DNA from: Opisthocomus hoazin
Taxonomy: Eukaryota; Chordata; Aves; Opisthocomiformes; Opisthocomidae
Direction of reading: 5' to 3'
Assembly: GCF_030867145.1 (NCBI RefSeq)
Contig: NC_134427.1
Location: forward strand, 11,431,001-11,495,000
DNA: 64,000 nucleotides
Shown: one piece after another, positions 1 through 11,800 of the stretch
How positions within the stretch are numbered: the stretch's first letter is position 1
Layout of the letters: each line of letters starts with the position of its first letter
The notes under the pieces: model-generated
Told to the model about the DNA's origin: nothing
Database searches by the model: none
The model's input: only the letters and a program-made list of their open reading frames with translations
Translations under genes and position numbers: made by a program

Positions 1-2775
1 GGCTCCGGCTGTGCTGGGGGGACCCGGGCTCCCTGCAGATGCCAGCTCCCCTTGTCACCCTTTGCAGTGGCCGTTGTGTGCCTGCACAAAGCTACCCACT
101 GCATGCAGCAAGTGCACCTCCACCCCGCTTTCACACCTCAATTCCCCTTCCCACAGCCTTGAGTATCTTGCTAATACAATTTGCTTTCTGCTCCCTCAGT
201 TTAGACCCCATCTGTCCAGTTTACTCGTATGTCTCTGGGTTAGGAACCTGGAGCTGGCTTTAACCCAGCAATTCAGCACCTGCCAGTGTAACAACCGTTA
301 AATTCTGACTGTGTCCAGGCTCCTGCCACTGCAGCCCCCAAGTGAAGGTTTGTCTGGCTCCCCTCCATGATCCCTGGATGTTGTCATCCCATAGTGCCTG
401 GGAGCATCCCTGCCAGGGTTAGAGGCAAGAAGCCCCTGTGCTGCCCCATGCAGATCTCCAGCACCCAGAGGTGGAGCATCCCTCCTGACAGCCAACCCCA
501 ACCCACCCACGTGCCCATCCTGCTCTGCCACCCCCCAGCTGCCCTCTTCATGGTCATGTTTTCTGCTTGATGACGTTTTCCCCGTTTGCTTGTTTCTGGA
601 AGAAACACCTTTTCCAGCCTTTCCGGGTGAGCACAGTCTCCCAGCACTGTCAGACTCCCAGACAGGATGACTGGAATAAAGTCACGTACTGTGGGGGATA
701 TCAGTGCCAGAAGCACAGCCTGGATCTCCCACATCTCTCCTGGACCTCCGGACCACCCTTTCCCCTCCAGCACTGAACAATATCCTTCCAGTTCACTGCA
801 CGAGGGCAGATCGTGCAAAGCACCCGGGGCGTCCCCAGATGTGACACACTGCTTGTTTTGCCCCAAAATACTTGCTGGAAAACGTGGAGTGGGGTTGTTG
901 CTCATCTTCCTCACAACGAAAAGGAGTCCCAGGCCGGACGTGGAGCCAGCTGCTGGCAAATGAGCTGGAGGAAATGTGTTTCTTGTTTCTGGCTGGCTTT
1001 TTGCCTTTCCAGGAGCAGGCTGGGCGGTGCGGGGGGAGCACTTTCTGCCCCTGCTTCATCAGCCAGTGCTGGGGCGAGTGCAGGAAGGAGTGGGCAGCCC
1101 CTGGTGGGTTGGGGCTTTACATGGGCCAAGGGGGAGTCCCCCTGGATGTTCCTTGCTGCTGCCATGGGACTCCCAGCCAGACACAGCTGCCTGGGATGGT
1201 TTTCCCCCTCGGGCCCAGGGCTGTCATAAGCACAGGGGTGGGAAGAGATAGGGTGTCCCCAGCAAGATGGCAAGAACGGGCCCCCCTCAGAAGGAGCAGG
1301 ACAGAGAGCAGTCACTGACCCCACAGAAATGGGGTGCTCCTGCATGGTGAGCCCATGGGGCTGGGATGCTCGAGGTGGTTCCCAGGCTATGCTGGGCTAC
1401 GTGGGACAGTGGGACATTAGGGAATGTGTTCCCACATCTGCTGGGATTGCCCCCACCTGGGGGGCTCAGCTCTTGTCACCGTCCCATCCCCTAGCAGTCC
1501 CACCTGCCCTGTGCTAAGTATTCACATCTGGGACACAGAAACACCTGTCACTCCACCATCCCCACCACCTCCCTCTGTTGCCCAGGCACCAAGACCTGTC
1601 ACATGGATGCTTCTGCACACACTGGGGCTGTCACCAAAGGGGTCACAACCCACATTGCACTCCTGCTGCCCTACAGTGTGATTTATGGGACGTTTCCCCA
1701 CCTCTCTTGCCCAGCAGACACCAGGACCATGCAGGGCGTTCCTCCTCATCTTCCTGCCTTCGTGAGCCGAGTGAGAGCCATATGCTGACATGTATGTGTG
1801 AGCATGTGTGTTCATTTGGAGGATGGGGGGAGGGATTTCCTGGGTTTTTAAAAAGAGATATTGAAAATTAGTGAGTTTAAAAAGGAAGAAGTCTGCAAAA
1901 ACGTTGCAGTGCATCTTCTCTGAGCTGTTCTGCAGGACACTGGGAGAAGAGAAGGGTGAGGAGCAGCTGGCACGAGGGAGACTCCCAGGAATGACCCCAA
2001 CCCTTTCCCTGCCATGTGGCTCAAAGCGAGGCTGTGTGGTTAAATCATCACTGCTTGGGGTGCAGGCACCCGGGGAACAGGGATGCACTCCACTTCTGTA
2101 CATGCATATGTGCATCCCTGCCTATTTCCCCATCTCCAGCCCTGCCCCGCATATACAAAGTGTCTTGCAGGCTCTCAGCACTGGGGGGCACAGGACACTC
2201 TCTCCTGCTTCACAGCAATAAGCCATCTGCATCCTGAAGCCAAACCTTCCCCTAAATTACCATTTCCTCAACCTGTGCAGGCTAGCAGGTACAGAAGCTA
2301 GCTGCCAGCTCCCCGGGGGCCTCCAGCCCAGACTGACCTAAGCCGGAAATAAAGGCTCCTGTAGCCTGGGCAGCAGCAGGGCGCTGGCCTGCAACTCACT
2401 CGTCTCCTTCCTCTCTGTCATGAGAGGGAAGGTGGGATCAGGCAAAGACCACACCTAAATTCCCCTTCCTCTGCAACCCTCCCTTTCCTCACCTCGCTCC
2501 TGGATGAAGACCAGGACACTGAGCCAGCTGGGTCCTGCAGCAGAGTTTACTGCTGCACTTGCCCTCCCTTTCCTTTTGTTTTTTCCTCTCCTCCTGTCAC
2601 TGCCACTCCAGAGGAAGACAGGGAGAGCCCATCGCTTGCACTCTCCTCTTCGCACTAACCCACTTGAGTGATTCTTCTCCTGATGTCTTTGAGAAACTCA
2701 CAAGTGCTCTGACTGAGCCTGTCGGTGCTGGCTTTAAATCATCATCTCCTGTGGATTACAACAGCTGGATGAGAA
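1..2775. other. F8 upstream flank, no gene recognised
   Basis: I see no exon with recognisable protein similarity on either strand. The open frames here are short, overlap one another and lack family motifs. In mammals FUNDC2 lies upstream of F8 on the opposite strand; nothing like it is visible in these 2.8 kb, so if present it must lie further left. An AATAAA at 2347-2352 (plus strand) is not attached to any gene I can identify. No clear repeat family was recognised. Confidence 0.5.
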
Positions 2776-2781
2776 GATAAA
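2776..2781 (+). promoter_or_regulatory. F8: Candidate F8 TATA-like box (GATAAA)
   Basis: GATAAA lies 72 bp upstream of the F8 ATG at 2853 and is followed by a pyrimidine-rich stretch that could hold the transcription start. The human F8 promoter is reported to use a GATAAA TATA-like element, so the match is suggestive. The hexamer is short and no HNF1 palindrome was recognised nearby, so this remains an inference. Confidence 0.35.
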
Positions 2782-2852
2782 GGCTTTTCTCTCCTCTTTC
2801 CTTTCTCATTCTTTCATTTTCACTTTTCGTGCTGAAGCAGCTGGTGGGCACG

Positions 2853-5800
2853 ATGCTGGTGGGAGCCCTGCGTGGCCTCCTGCTCCTCTGCCTGGTTGAG
2901 GAGGGCATCAGCAAAGTCAGAAGATACTACATTGGTGCAGTGGAAACCACCTGGGACTACATCCACAGTGACCTGCTCTCCGTGCTGCAAGTGCCGGCAG
3001 GGTAAAGCTCTTTCTATTGCAATTGCAGCACCCTGCTATGGGTGTTCTTCCACCCTGGCATGCACAGCACTGTGAGCTTGGGTCCAAGCAGGCGGGTGCA
3101 TGGGGGTAGCCTAGCAGGGTGGGTGCACTCATCTGCTGGTACAGCTGGGAATGGGTGTTTCTGTGCAATGGGGAGTCATTAAGTGCAACTCCTGATAACA
3201 CACCGGTGGAATGAATCTGCAGAGAGAGATCCAGACCTGCTCTGCACTGCTGCTATGCACTGCTTTATCTTAATGCTATTTGCCTGTGACATTTTAAAGT
3301 CTGTGCCCAGAGGCAAGAGCTGGTTCACCAGCCCGTGCTTTCGCTTCTGATCTGCAACCTGGGAGCTTTGGGAAGATTCAAGGGGAGATGGGGTCCTGTG
3401 CCTCCCTGCCTGGAGGTTGCAGAGGGAGGCTGGCTGTGCTTCCCTGATGTGACTCAAAGTAGCAAAGGCTCTCCACTGTGTCTGTCCCTGGTAAAACCCA
3501 GATTTAGTTATTTATATATTTGTGTACATTATATTGCTGGGGCTGACATTTTTCCTTTAGGGAATGAAAATAATTTTTAGGGAATGAAAATATTTTTTAG
3601 CATATGGGAAAAGAGTGGTGTTTGTACACAGTGACAAGAGGGAGGAAGGCATGCTGGGTTTGCCCAAATACTTTGGAGTAGGAAGGAAAAGGGGCAGTTA
3701 CATTGCTCGGGCATCAGGACGTTGTTGTCTGGAGACACACCTGGCTTGGACATACATGGCTGTGAATGGGCAGTTCTAACCTCAGCATGGGGAGCAGAGC
3801 TGGATGGGCTACATCCCCTGTGGATCAAGCTGTACCCCTTCCCTCTGCCCTGCTGCCACATCCCTCTTCCCAGGCTCTTTGCTGGAGCAATGTCAGCCCA
3901 CAGCCCCACCTTAGTCCCACATTGGCTTGAGCAGCGAGGAGCTGTGGTCAGGCACTGGAAACCAGGCTCCAGTGATGAGCCAGGTCAGCCTGACTACCTG
4001 CCGTAGTCACTGTATCAGAGTTATGTTGTTTTATCCCCCCTTTGGTTACTTCAGTAGGAAAATTGCATCCAGCACCCCTCATTTTACTAATGCCCCCCTG
4101 CCCTGCTTTTACTAACGTTGCACTCAGATCTGTTAGGCTATGGTGGAGGTGAGGTCACTCACGCTGTAAATTCAACCCTGTGGCTTTCCACTTTGGCACT
4201 GGCTTTAATGACGTGCTCCCACAGTTTCTGACCCGGGAGTGACTCAGAGACCTGGCTCTGCCCTCGGGATGAGCAGGGTGCCGGCGGGCAGTCTGAGGTC
4301 ACTTATTCTTTTCTAAATGGGGAAAGATAACTTTGGCTTTTGCAGAGGGACTTGGTGGCATGCTCCACCCCAGAGAGGCAGGGCACGCCTGGGCAGTACA
4401 GCTCCCAGAGGAGCAATGGTGGGAACCGGGGTTTGCTCGGCTTGGTTGTTCCCGGCTGGATGATGGTGCATGTTCCCTGTCCCTGCATCCTCAGCCTGGT
4501 TCCCCCCGAATGGGGAGGGCACAGGAGAAAAGGAGCATGCATGAGTGAGCCAGGAGAGCATGGCAGGAGCAGAGCTGCCACCGGACCTGGGGTGTCTCCA
4601 AGCTGTGTGTGGGGTGTCTGCGTTCTGGTACCAGCATCTCATGGCAGTCCCCAAGGGTGCACCTCCAGGCAGGACCTCCAAAACCTCTATATGTATCCAG
4701 TGGTTTCTCTGGCATGTTTGTGGAAAGCTCTGCCAAATGAATGGGCTACAGCACACCAGGCTAGAGCTGCTTACACCTTTCCCATGATTTCAGTTTCTCT
4801 TACTCCCAAACACAACCCTACCAGCAGGTCTGGAGCCAAGACCAGCATGTCTTGCGATGGACCCAGAGATCTCAGCTCTGGCTTGGAGCTGGCGGCCACA
4901 TAGCAGCAGGCTGTGTTCGAGTGCTTCGGCAGCACAGGGTGTTTACCTTGGCTGTCTCCCACTTCCAAGAGATGAACAGATAGTGCTGCTAACAATGCTG
5001 ATCAAAGGTGCCAGGAACTTATCGCCCTGCCTCAGCTTCAGCCGCCCTTGGGGTAGGAAGTGCACAGGACCCCAAGTGCAGAGGACCAGCCAGAAGCACT
5101 TGGGTCAGACATCCCTGTGCCAAACTCTGCCTCCCCACCCCCTGCAAAGGCTGTCAGGCTCTGCCATGCCAGATGGAACCTGGCACTGAACCCTGGTGTC
5201 ACCAAGTCTCCCCACATCCATGCTCCCACATGCCAGCAAAATCTTCATGGCTCCAGAGGATTTCTGCCTTGTTTAGAACAGAATTAGCAGGACCAGACCC
5301 CCATATCTCAGGGATGTATTTTCAAAGCTGGACTTTTTGCAGGTTAGAGATTAATGCACGTTTTTCCAACAGTGGATAGCCCAGTGCCAGCAACCCCACG
5401 GCACTGCCACCTCCCAGCATGGGATCACCCTGGAGAACAAAGCTTGGTCTGGACCCTGCTGCCATCAAGCCAGGAATGATAATAGCTTGTGGGCAAAGTC
5501 ATCTGAATGCAGTGGCCCTACTCACTGGGGCCGTGCCTGCTGGGGGCTTCCTTGCCAGCCCAAACGTGGGGTTATAGCTGTGGTGGGAAAGGCAGGATCT
5601 GGGCATGCGTGGGGTTTTCATGGGCACCCATCCTGCTCTGCCCCCAGGGAGGGTGGAACCCTGCTTTCTCTACAGCATCCTCCAGCTACAGGTGGCTTCC
5701 AGCCAGTGGCATGGGGGCAAGAGTGCATCACTCTTTCCTAGAGTCACTCCAGCTCCTTCCTCTTGAGGAAGAGTCACAAAGGGAACCACCGCTTGAATGA

Positions 5801-8800
5801 AGTCTTAGTCACAGGGGGAGAGCAATCCTTCCGGCTTCCTCAGAGGGAAGAAAATACCACCTGTCTTTTGCTCCAAACAAAACAAGGCTGGAAGTGGTCT
5901 GTCTGGTTACTGGAAATGGTCTCAGTCCCGAGGGTGATAACGCAGCCTCTAAAATCTCTGGAGAAACTCATGGCTTTGTTTTCCTGATAAACATGCTGGA
6001 AAATGAATTTGTTAAGCTGCTTACAGAGAGAAAGTGGCCAGCAGAGATAAGTGAGCTGTGAAATATGTTCAAGGCTCCTTTATACTCCTGCCACAAGGAG
6101 TAGTTTTTCAGGAGCTGGCTGTAAATCCCAGTTTGGTCAGAAAAGAAATGAATGTGGGGACATTGCTTAGACCACAGAGCAAACTGTCACCACCTTCTAT
6201 GCAACCCAACACAGTCTCTTTCCCAGGGGCACCTAGGGAGGATGTTCGAGATTATATGTGATGTGATGTCTGCCACACCCAAAGGTGCTGGGGATGGAGT
6301 GAGGGGTGGCTGCGAGGCAGAGGCCACCGTGGCACTGTTATCGTGGCACTCCCAGTGCCCCAGGTCTCTGCTGGTAGGGAAGCATGAAGCCAGGCAAGGC
6401 ACAAGGCAGGAGGCTAGCAGCAATGCCTGCGGCTGTGCCCACTTCCAGCTGCAGCTGGGTACAGCGCTGTGCCTCCTGCCGTTGTGTCTTCTTCCATCAT
6501 GACTAGCACTGTGACATTAATCACTGCCACATTGTCATGTAAGCTGAGCAAAACATTTCCAAACACACGCAGGGGTTGTCAGGAAACCCGAAGAACACAA
6601 CAGGGTGAGTGATCCCTGGGGCTGGCACAGCACAGGCAAGCTGGTGGGAAGGGGAGGGAGAGGATGGCTGCTGCCCGTCCATGGACAGGGCTGCACAATC
6701 AGCCTTGGCTTTTCCTTCCTCCTACAGCATGTCTGGTCATGCAGGCACACGGCCCCCCACACCTGGTGTCCCTCCCCGGTACAGGAAGGCCGTTTTTGTG
6801 GAGTACCCTGATGCCTCGTTCATGCAGCCCAAGCCCAAGCCAGCATGGATGGGTAAGAAGCACTTGCAGCATGGTGAGCTCTCACTGTCCTTAACAGCTG
6901 CCAAACTCACCCTGGGTTGGGTGCTGGCAGCTCCTTCGCCCCAAATGGGAAAGCACCTGGGTAAAGTCCCAGTACAGCAGAGCTGCTCAGCATGCAAGGA
7001 GCCTTGCTGGTGCCAGAGCAGGTGATGCTACGTGAGGGACAACCACTAATTGTGCAGGTGGAAACCCCAGACTCTTTGGGGCCCATGGCTGGGTGTGAGC
7101 TGCCTAATCCCAGCTGCCTGACCCTGTTGTCTTCCCCCCTTCAGGTCTCCTGGGCCCCACCATCCGAGCAGAAGTCTATGACACGGTGGTCATCACATTT
7201 AAGAACCTGGCCTCCCGCCCGTACAACCTCCACGCCATCGGGGTGTCCTACTGGAAGGCATCAGAGGGTGAGCCGGGAAACAGCCAGGTGCTGAAAGCCC
7301 TTGTACAGCACTTTGCTCCCTGACCCTGCTATTCATGTCCCTCACTGAGGACAGACAGTCACAGAGAATGCTTAGCCTGGGCAAACCACAAGACCATGCC
7401 CAGCTAAGAAATGAGCTGAGAAGAGCAAACAGCCCAGAGCAAACTTTTATCAGTTATAGAAGTAATACATAGGTTATACCTGAGGCTGGATGCTTAGGGC
7501 CAGCAAGACTGTGCCCTCCAGCGTCAGGACATGTGGTGGGTGCACAGGCCAACAAGCGAGCCTCTAGCACAACTCTGCTCACTTCCCTGAGACCAGCCAT
7601 CACCAGTGGGAATCAGACTGGCGCTGAGGGCTGGGGTGAAGAGAGTCTGTGCTCTGGGTTGGGGGAAGAGGAATTTCTGTAGCCACTGTGTGTTGGGGAT
7701 GAACCTTCAGTGACATCTGGCTGTTCCTTTGGCTTTAGGTGCAGGGTATGAGGATGAGACCAGTCTGCCAGAGAAGGAGGGTGACAGGGTAGATCCAGGG
7801 AAAACACACACTTATATCTGGGAAATCCAGCAAAACCAGGGCCCAACAGATGGCGACTCACCATGCCTGACCCACTCCTACTCCTCCAACACTGACAGCG
7901 TGAAGGACATCAACTCTGGTTTGATTGGAGCCCTGCTCGTGTGCCGACCTGGTAAGGACCACACAGGATGGGGATAGGTCACACGCAACCGTGAATTGAA
8001 AAGCAGAAAAATCAAAGACACGTTCCAGAGGCTGAACATGGCAGTGGAGCTGGAAAGCTGTGGTCAATAATAGCTCTTTCAGGGTTTGGCCCTTTCCTCA
8101 GAGTCCCTTCCCAGTGTAGGAGCCAAACACACTTTGGATTTCCCTGCTAGCATGAAATCGTTTGCTTCTTTCCTTTGCAAGATTTCATACCACAGATGAA
8201 ATCTTGTACCTTGCATCTGAACCTTATCTATCCATAAGGTGAATTGCTATGGAGGCATAAATGTTTGTCTTTCCTTCAGAACTTCACCAAGCTGTGATCG
8301 TTCAATGTCAGCCAGGATGCTTTGTCAAAAAGAGTTTTGTCAGAAGAACTAGAGGGAAGCTTATATCAGCAAGGGTTAAGGATCAGGCAAGAGAGAGACA
8401 GGACACCCCGGGCACTGCCTGGTCCACAGTACCTGTGCCTGCTCTCCTTCCTTCGGTAAATGAGGAGGTGATGAAATCCTGACTGTTAATACCTTGCCAG
8501 GCGCAAGGCACCAAGAAGTGTACCTCGGGTGGGACTGGTCACTCCTGGTTGAGTCATCTCCTGGATATTGTCCAGACCCCTCTGTAGTCACTGGAGAGGA
8601 ATGGGCACCAGTCACCTCCTCCCAGGGCACTGTCTGCAGGCTCCAGTGACTCACTAAGAGCAGTTTCTCCACTGAGGGGAAGTCTAGATGGTGGTGCTGA
8701 TGAGGGAGCTAGATGAAATGGGCTCTTCCAGGTGACTAAGTGGATCCTGAGAGCCTGTGAGGGGAAGGCAGCACAAACTGACCTTTTGATGCCTTCTGGG

Positions 8801-11800
8801 GGCAGCTGCCTCTCAGCCATGGGCTTTTGGGGGCTGCAAGGCTGAAAACAGGGCTGTGCCAGTAGTGAGATGTGACAAAAGCAATCCACACCCTGGCCTT
8901 GATTTGCCAGTTCTTGGACGGCACAAAGAGATGGCACAAAGAGAAGCAAGATGGGCATGGTGCTTGCTGACCTTTAAAGAGATCCATTCTGTGGCATCTT
9001 GCAGGGACCCTGGTGAGCGACGGGAACAAGAACACGGAACAAGAGTTTGTGATGCTTTTCACAGTGTTTGATGAAGGTAACTACCCTGTCGGGGTACTGT
9101 GGTCTGAGGTGCATGCTTTGGCCATAGTGTGAGCGCAGCTGCTCAGCTCCCACACTTCCTCCCAAGGGTTTTAGCCTTGTACAGCCCCCCCAGCCAATGT
9201 GCTCCTGGTGCAGTACTGCCACTCTTTGGCAGCCCCCCACCAGCTCTCCCATCCCATACCCTGGCCTTCTTCCCATCGCACAGGCTAAAGCTGCGGGGTA
9301 GTAATGCCTTGTCACACACAGTGGTCACCACTACATTCATGCAGAGCTGTGGCCAAGTCTGCTGTGGTTTCCAACAGGCACCACACATCTGACCTCCCTG
9401 GATTTTGGCTTTCATACTGTTTCACTCTGGTGGGAAAATTTCCTTTTCCTTTGAAATGCCCTCAAGTGAAAACTAACTGCATACTCCTCTCTCCACAGGG
9501 AAAAGCTGGTACTCTGAGCCTGGCTCCCCAACGGCTCCTCAGAACCTGCCTAACAACAGGACGGAGATGCACACCATCAATGGCTACATCAACGGCTCAC
9601 TGCCTGGTGAGTACCAGTGTGCCTGGGACAGGGATGGAGGGCATGGGAGGTGCTAGGAACAGGGGTGTAGCCAGGTCTGTGAACTCAAGGTAACTTGTGA
9701 AAAGATGTGAAAAGGGACATCAAGAGGAGTTTCCAGGTGATGGATCTGTTAGTCTGTGTTCACCCCAGAGGGACTATCATCACATCTCAACTCCTTGATC
9801 TGCCTTGCCCATTTACAGTGAGGCAGGACCTGTTTCCAGCTGTTTATGTTGCCAGGTGCAGTTGACCTTCTCAGAGGTCTCCAGGAATAGTGCTGGTAGC
9901 ATAGAGTTTCATCTCTTGTAGCCCTGTGAACAAGGCTAGAGGTAGAGTTGAGGAGAAAATTCAGCTCTCACTAGCCTGTGTCTAACACACACCTCTGTAG
10001 GATTTGGGGAATAGAATCATAGAATCATTTAGGTTGGAAAAGAGCCTTAAGATCATTGAGTCCAACTGTAAACCCGCACTCCCAAGTCCACTGCTAAACT
10101 ATGTCCCTAAAGTGCCACACCTACACGTCTTGTAAATACCTCCAAGAGACAGTGATCAACCACTTCCCTGGGCAGCCCATTCCAGTGTTTGATAACGCTT
10201 TCAGTGAAGAAATTTTTCCTAATATCTAATCTAACCCCCCCCCAGTGCAACTTAAGGCTGCTTCCTCTTGTCCTATCACTTGCTGTTTGGGAGAAAAGAC
10301 TGTCACCCACCTCGCTACAGCCTCCTTTCAGGTAGTTGTAGAGAGTGATAAGGTCTCCCCTCAGCCTCCTTTTCTTCAGTAAAGCAAAAGAAAAGCCCGT
10401 TTGTGGTCTCAGTGAAGACAAAAGTTGACATTGTCTGACATTCTTCTGGAAGAAGGTTCAGAGCTGCCTGAGAGTGAAGAATCTCCAAGGCAAACTGGGA
10501 AACACTGACAGCAGAGTCATTACCATCAGCAGCCTTGGTGAACAACACCCTGAAACATCCCACTGAGGTCTAGCCGTTCTCCAATAAAAGGCAAAAATAA
10601 AACTCCCCTGAATTCCCTGTCCTGGTGGATCCATGGAGCTTAAGAGCTGAGTAGAGCTCATGGTCAGACGCTGTGTCTGCACAGTGGGTTTCCCCTTGAG
10701 AAGGTATCCGTCTCTGCCCAGCAACCCCCTGTCTGGCTGCGGTACCTGGCCTGAGAGGTGTCTGATGGAGAGGTGGCGATGGAGAGCCGAGTGCCTCAGG
10801 ATGGAGCCTCCGCCCTGCCCCCTGCCAGGTTCTTGGGATCTGTTCCAGTCATCTGTCTCATTCAGTGCCAAAAACAAGTGCTTGACTCTGTATTTGTCTT
10901 TGTTTGGCTTCAGATTCCAGGAACTTGTTCTTGTTATTCACTTCCCTGATAGATTACAGAGCCCTTCAGCACACACTCATTTCTTCCCAGGAAAATATTT
11001 TTATGATGCAGTCAAGTCCTCTCCCATTTCCTAAGCACACTGCACTCTTTGAGTCTCTCCAAGGAAGGAATTTTCTCCAGCCTTCAAATAATCCTGGTGA
11101 CCTCTCTCTGCCCTTTTTGGGGTATTTCAACTACTGCTGAAGATGTATGGGATCTCTGCCCCAGATGCAATATTTTAGTATCAGGCTTGCCAGTGTTGTG
11201 ATCAGACACATGATTCCCTTTTCCTATTCCTGATTCCCCTATTTATACAGTCAAGAAGCACATCTACCTCTTTTGCCACTGCATCCCACTGTGAGCTCCC
11301 ATCAGCATGTCTCCCAAAAAGTCTCTCACTCTGTAAATCTAGTCTTATCTCAAGGGCATGATGTGGCCTGCTCTTCTGTTTTGCTCAGTCCACATTCATA
11401 TGTGACTTCTCTACCTTGAAGCCACCACCTTGCGGGGCAGGGAACTCTACTCAGCACATGTCAGGCTCTGAGTCCATGACACCAAGAGTGGGGACAAGAC
11501 ATGGATACAGTGATGACTCCTGGGTTCTTTCCTTCTCTCCTGGCAGGTCTCACACTGTGCCTCAAGAAGCTGGTCCACTGGCACGTGATTGGGTTGGGCA
11601 CTGGGCCAGAAGTCCACTCCATCTTCTTCGAAGCCCACACATTCCTGGTGAGAAACCACCGTCTCAGCAGCCTAGAAATCTCCCCTGCCACGTATCTCAC
11701 AGCCCAGACCATGCCAGGAACAGCTGGCTGGTTTCGGATGTTCTGCCAGTTACTGTCCCATCAGCAAGGTAACCTTATTCTGCAAGAGCTAGGGGGAAAA

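Noticed and set aside
384-959. A 191-residue minus-strand open frame near the left edge
   Set aside because: There is no recognisable domain or exon boundary pattern, and it overlaps several equally long frames in other phases.
2347-2352. AATAAA upstream of F8 as the 3' end of an upstream gene
   Set aside because: No coding sequence precedes it in the window, and single hexamers occur by chance.
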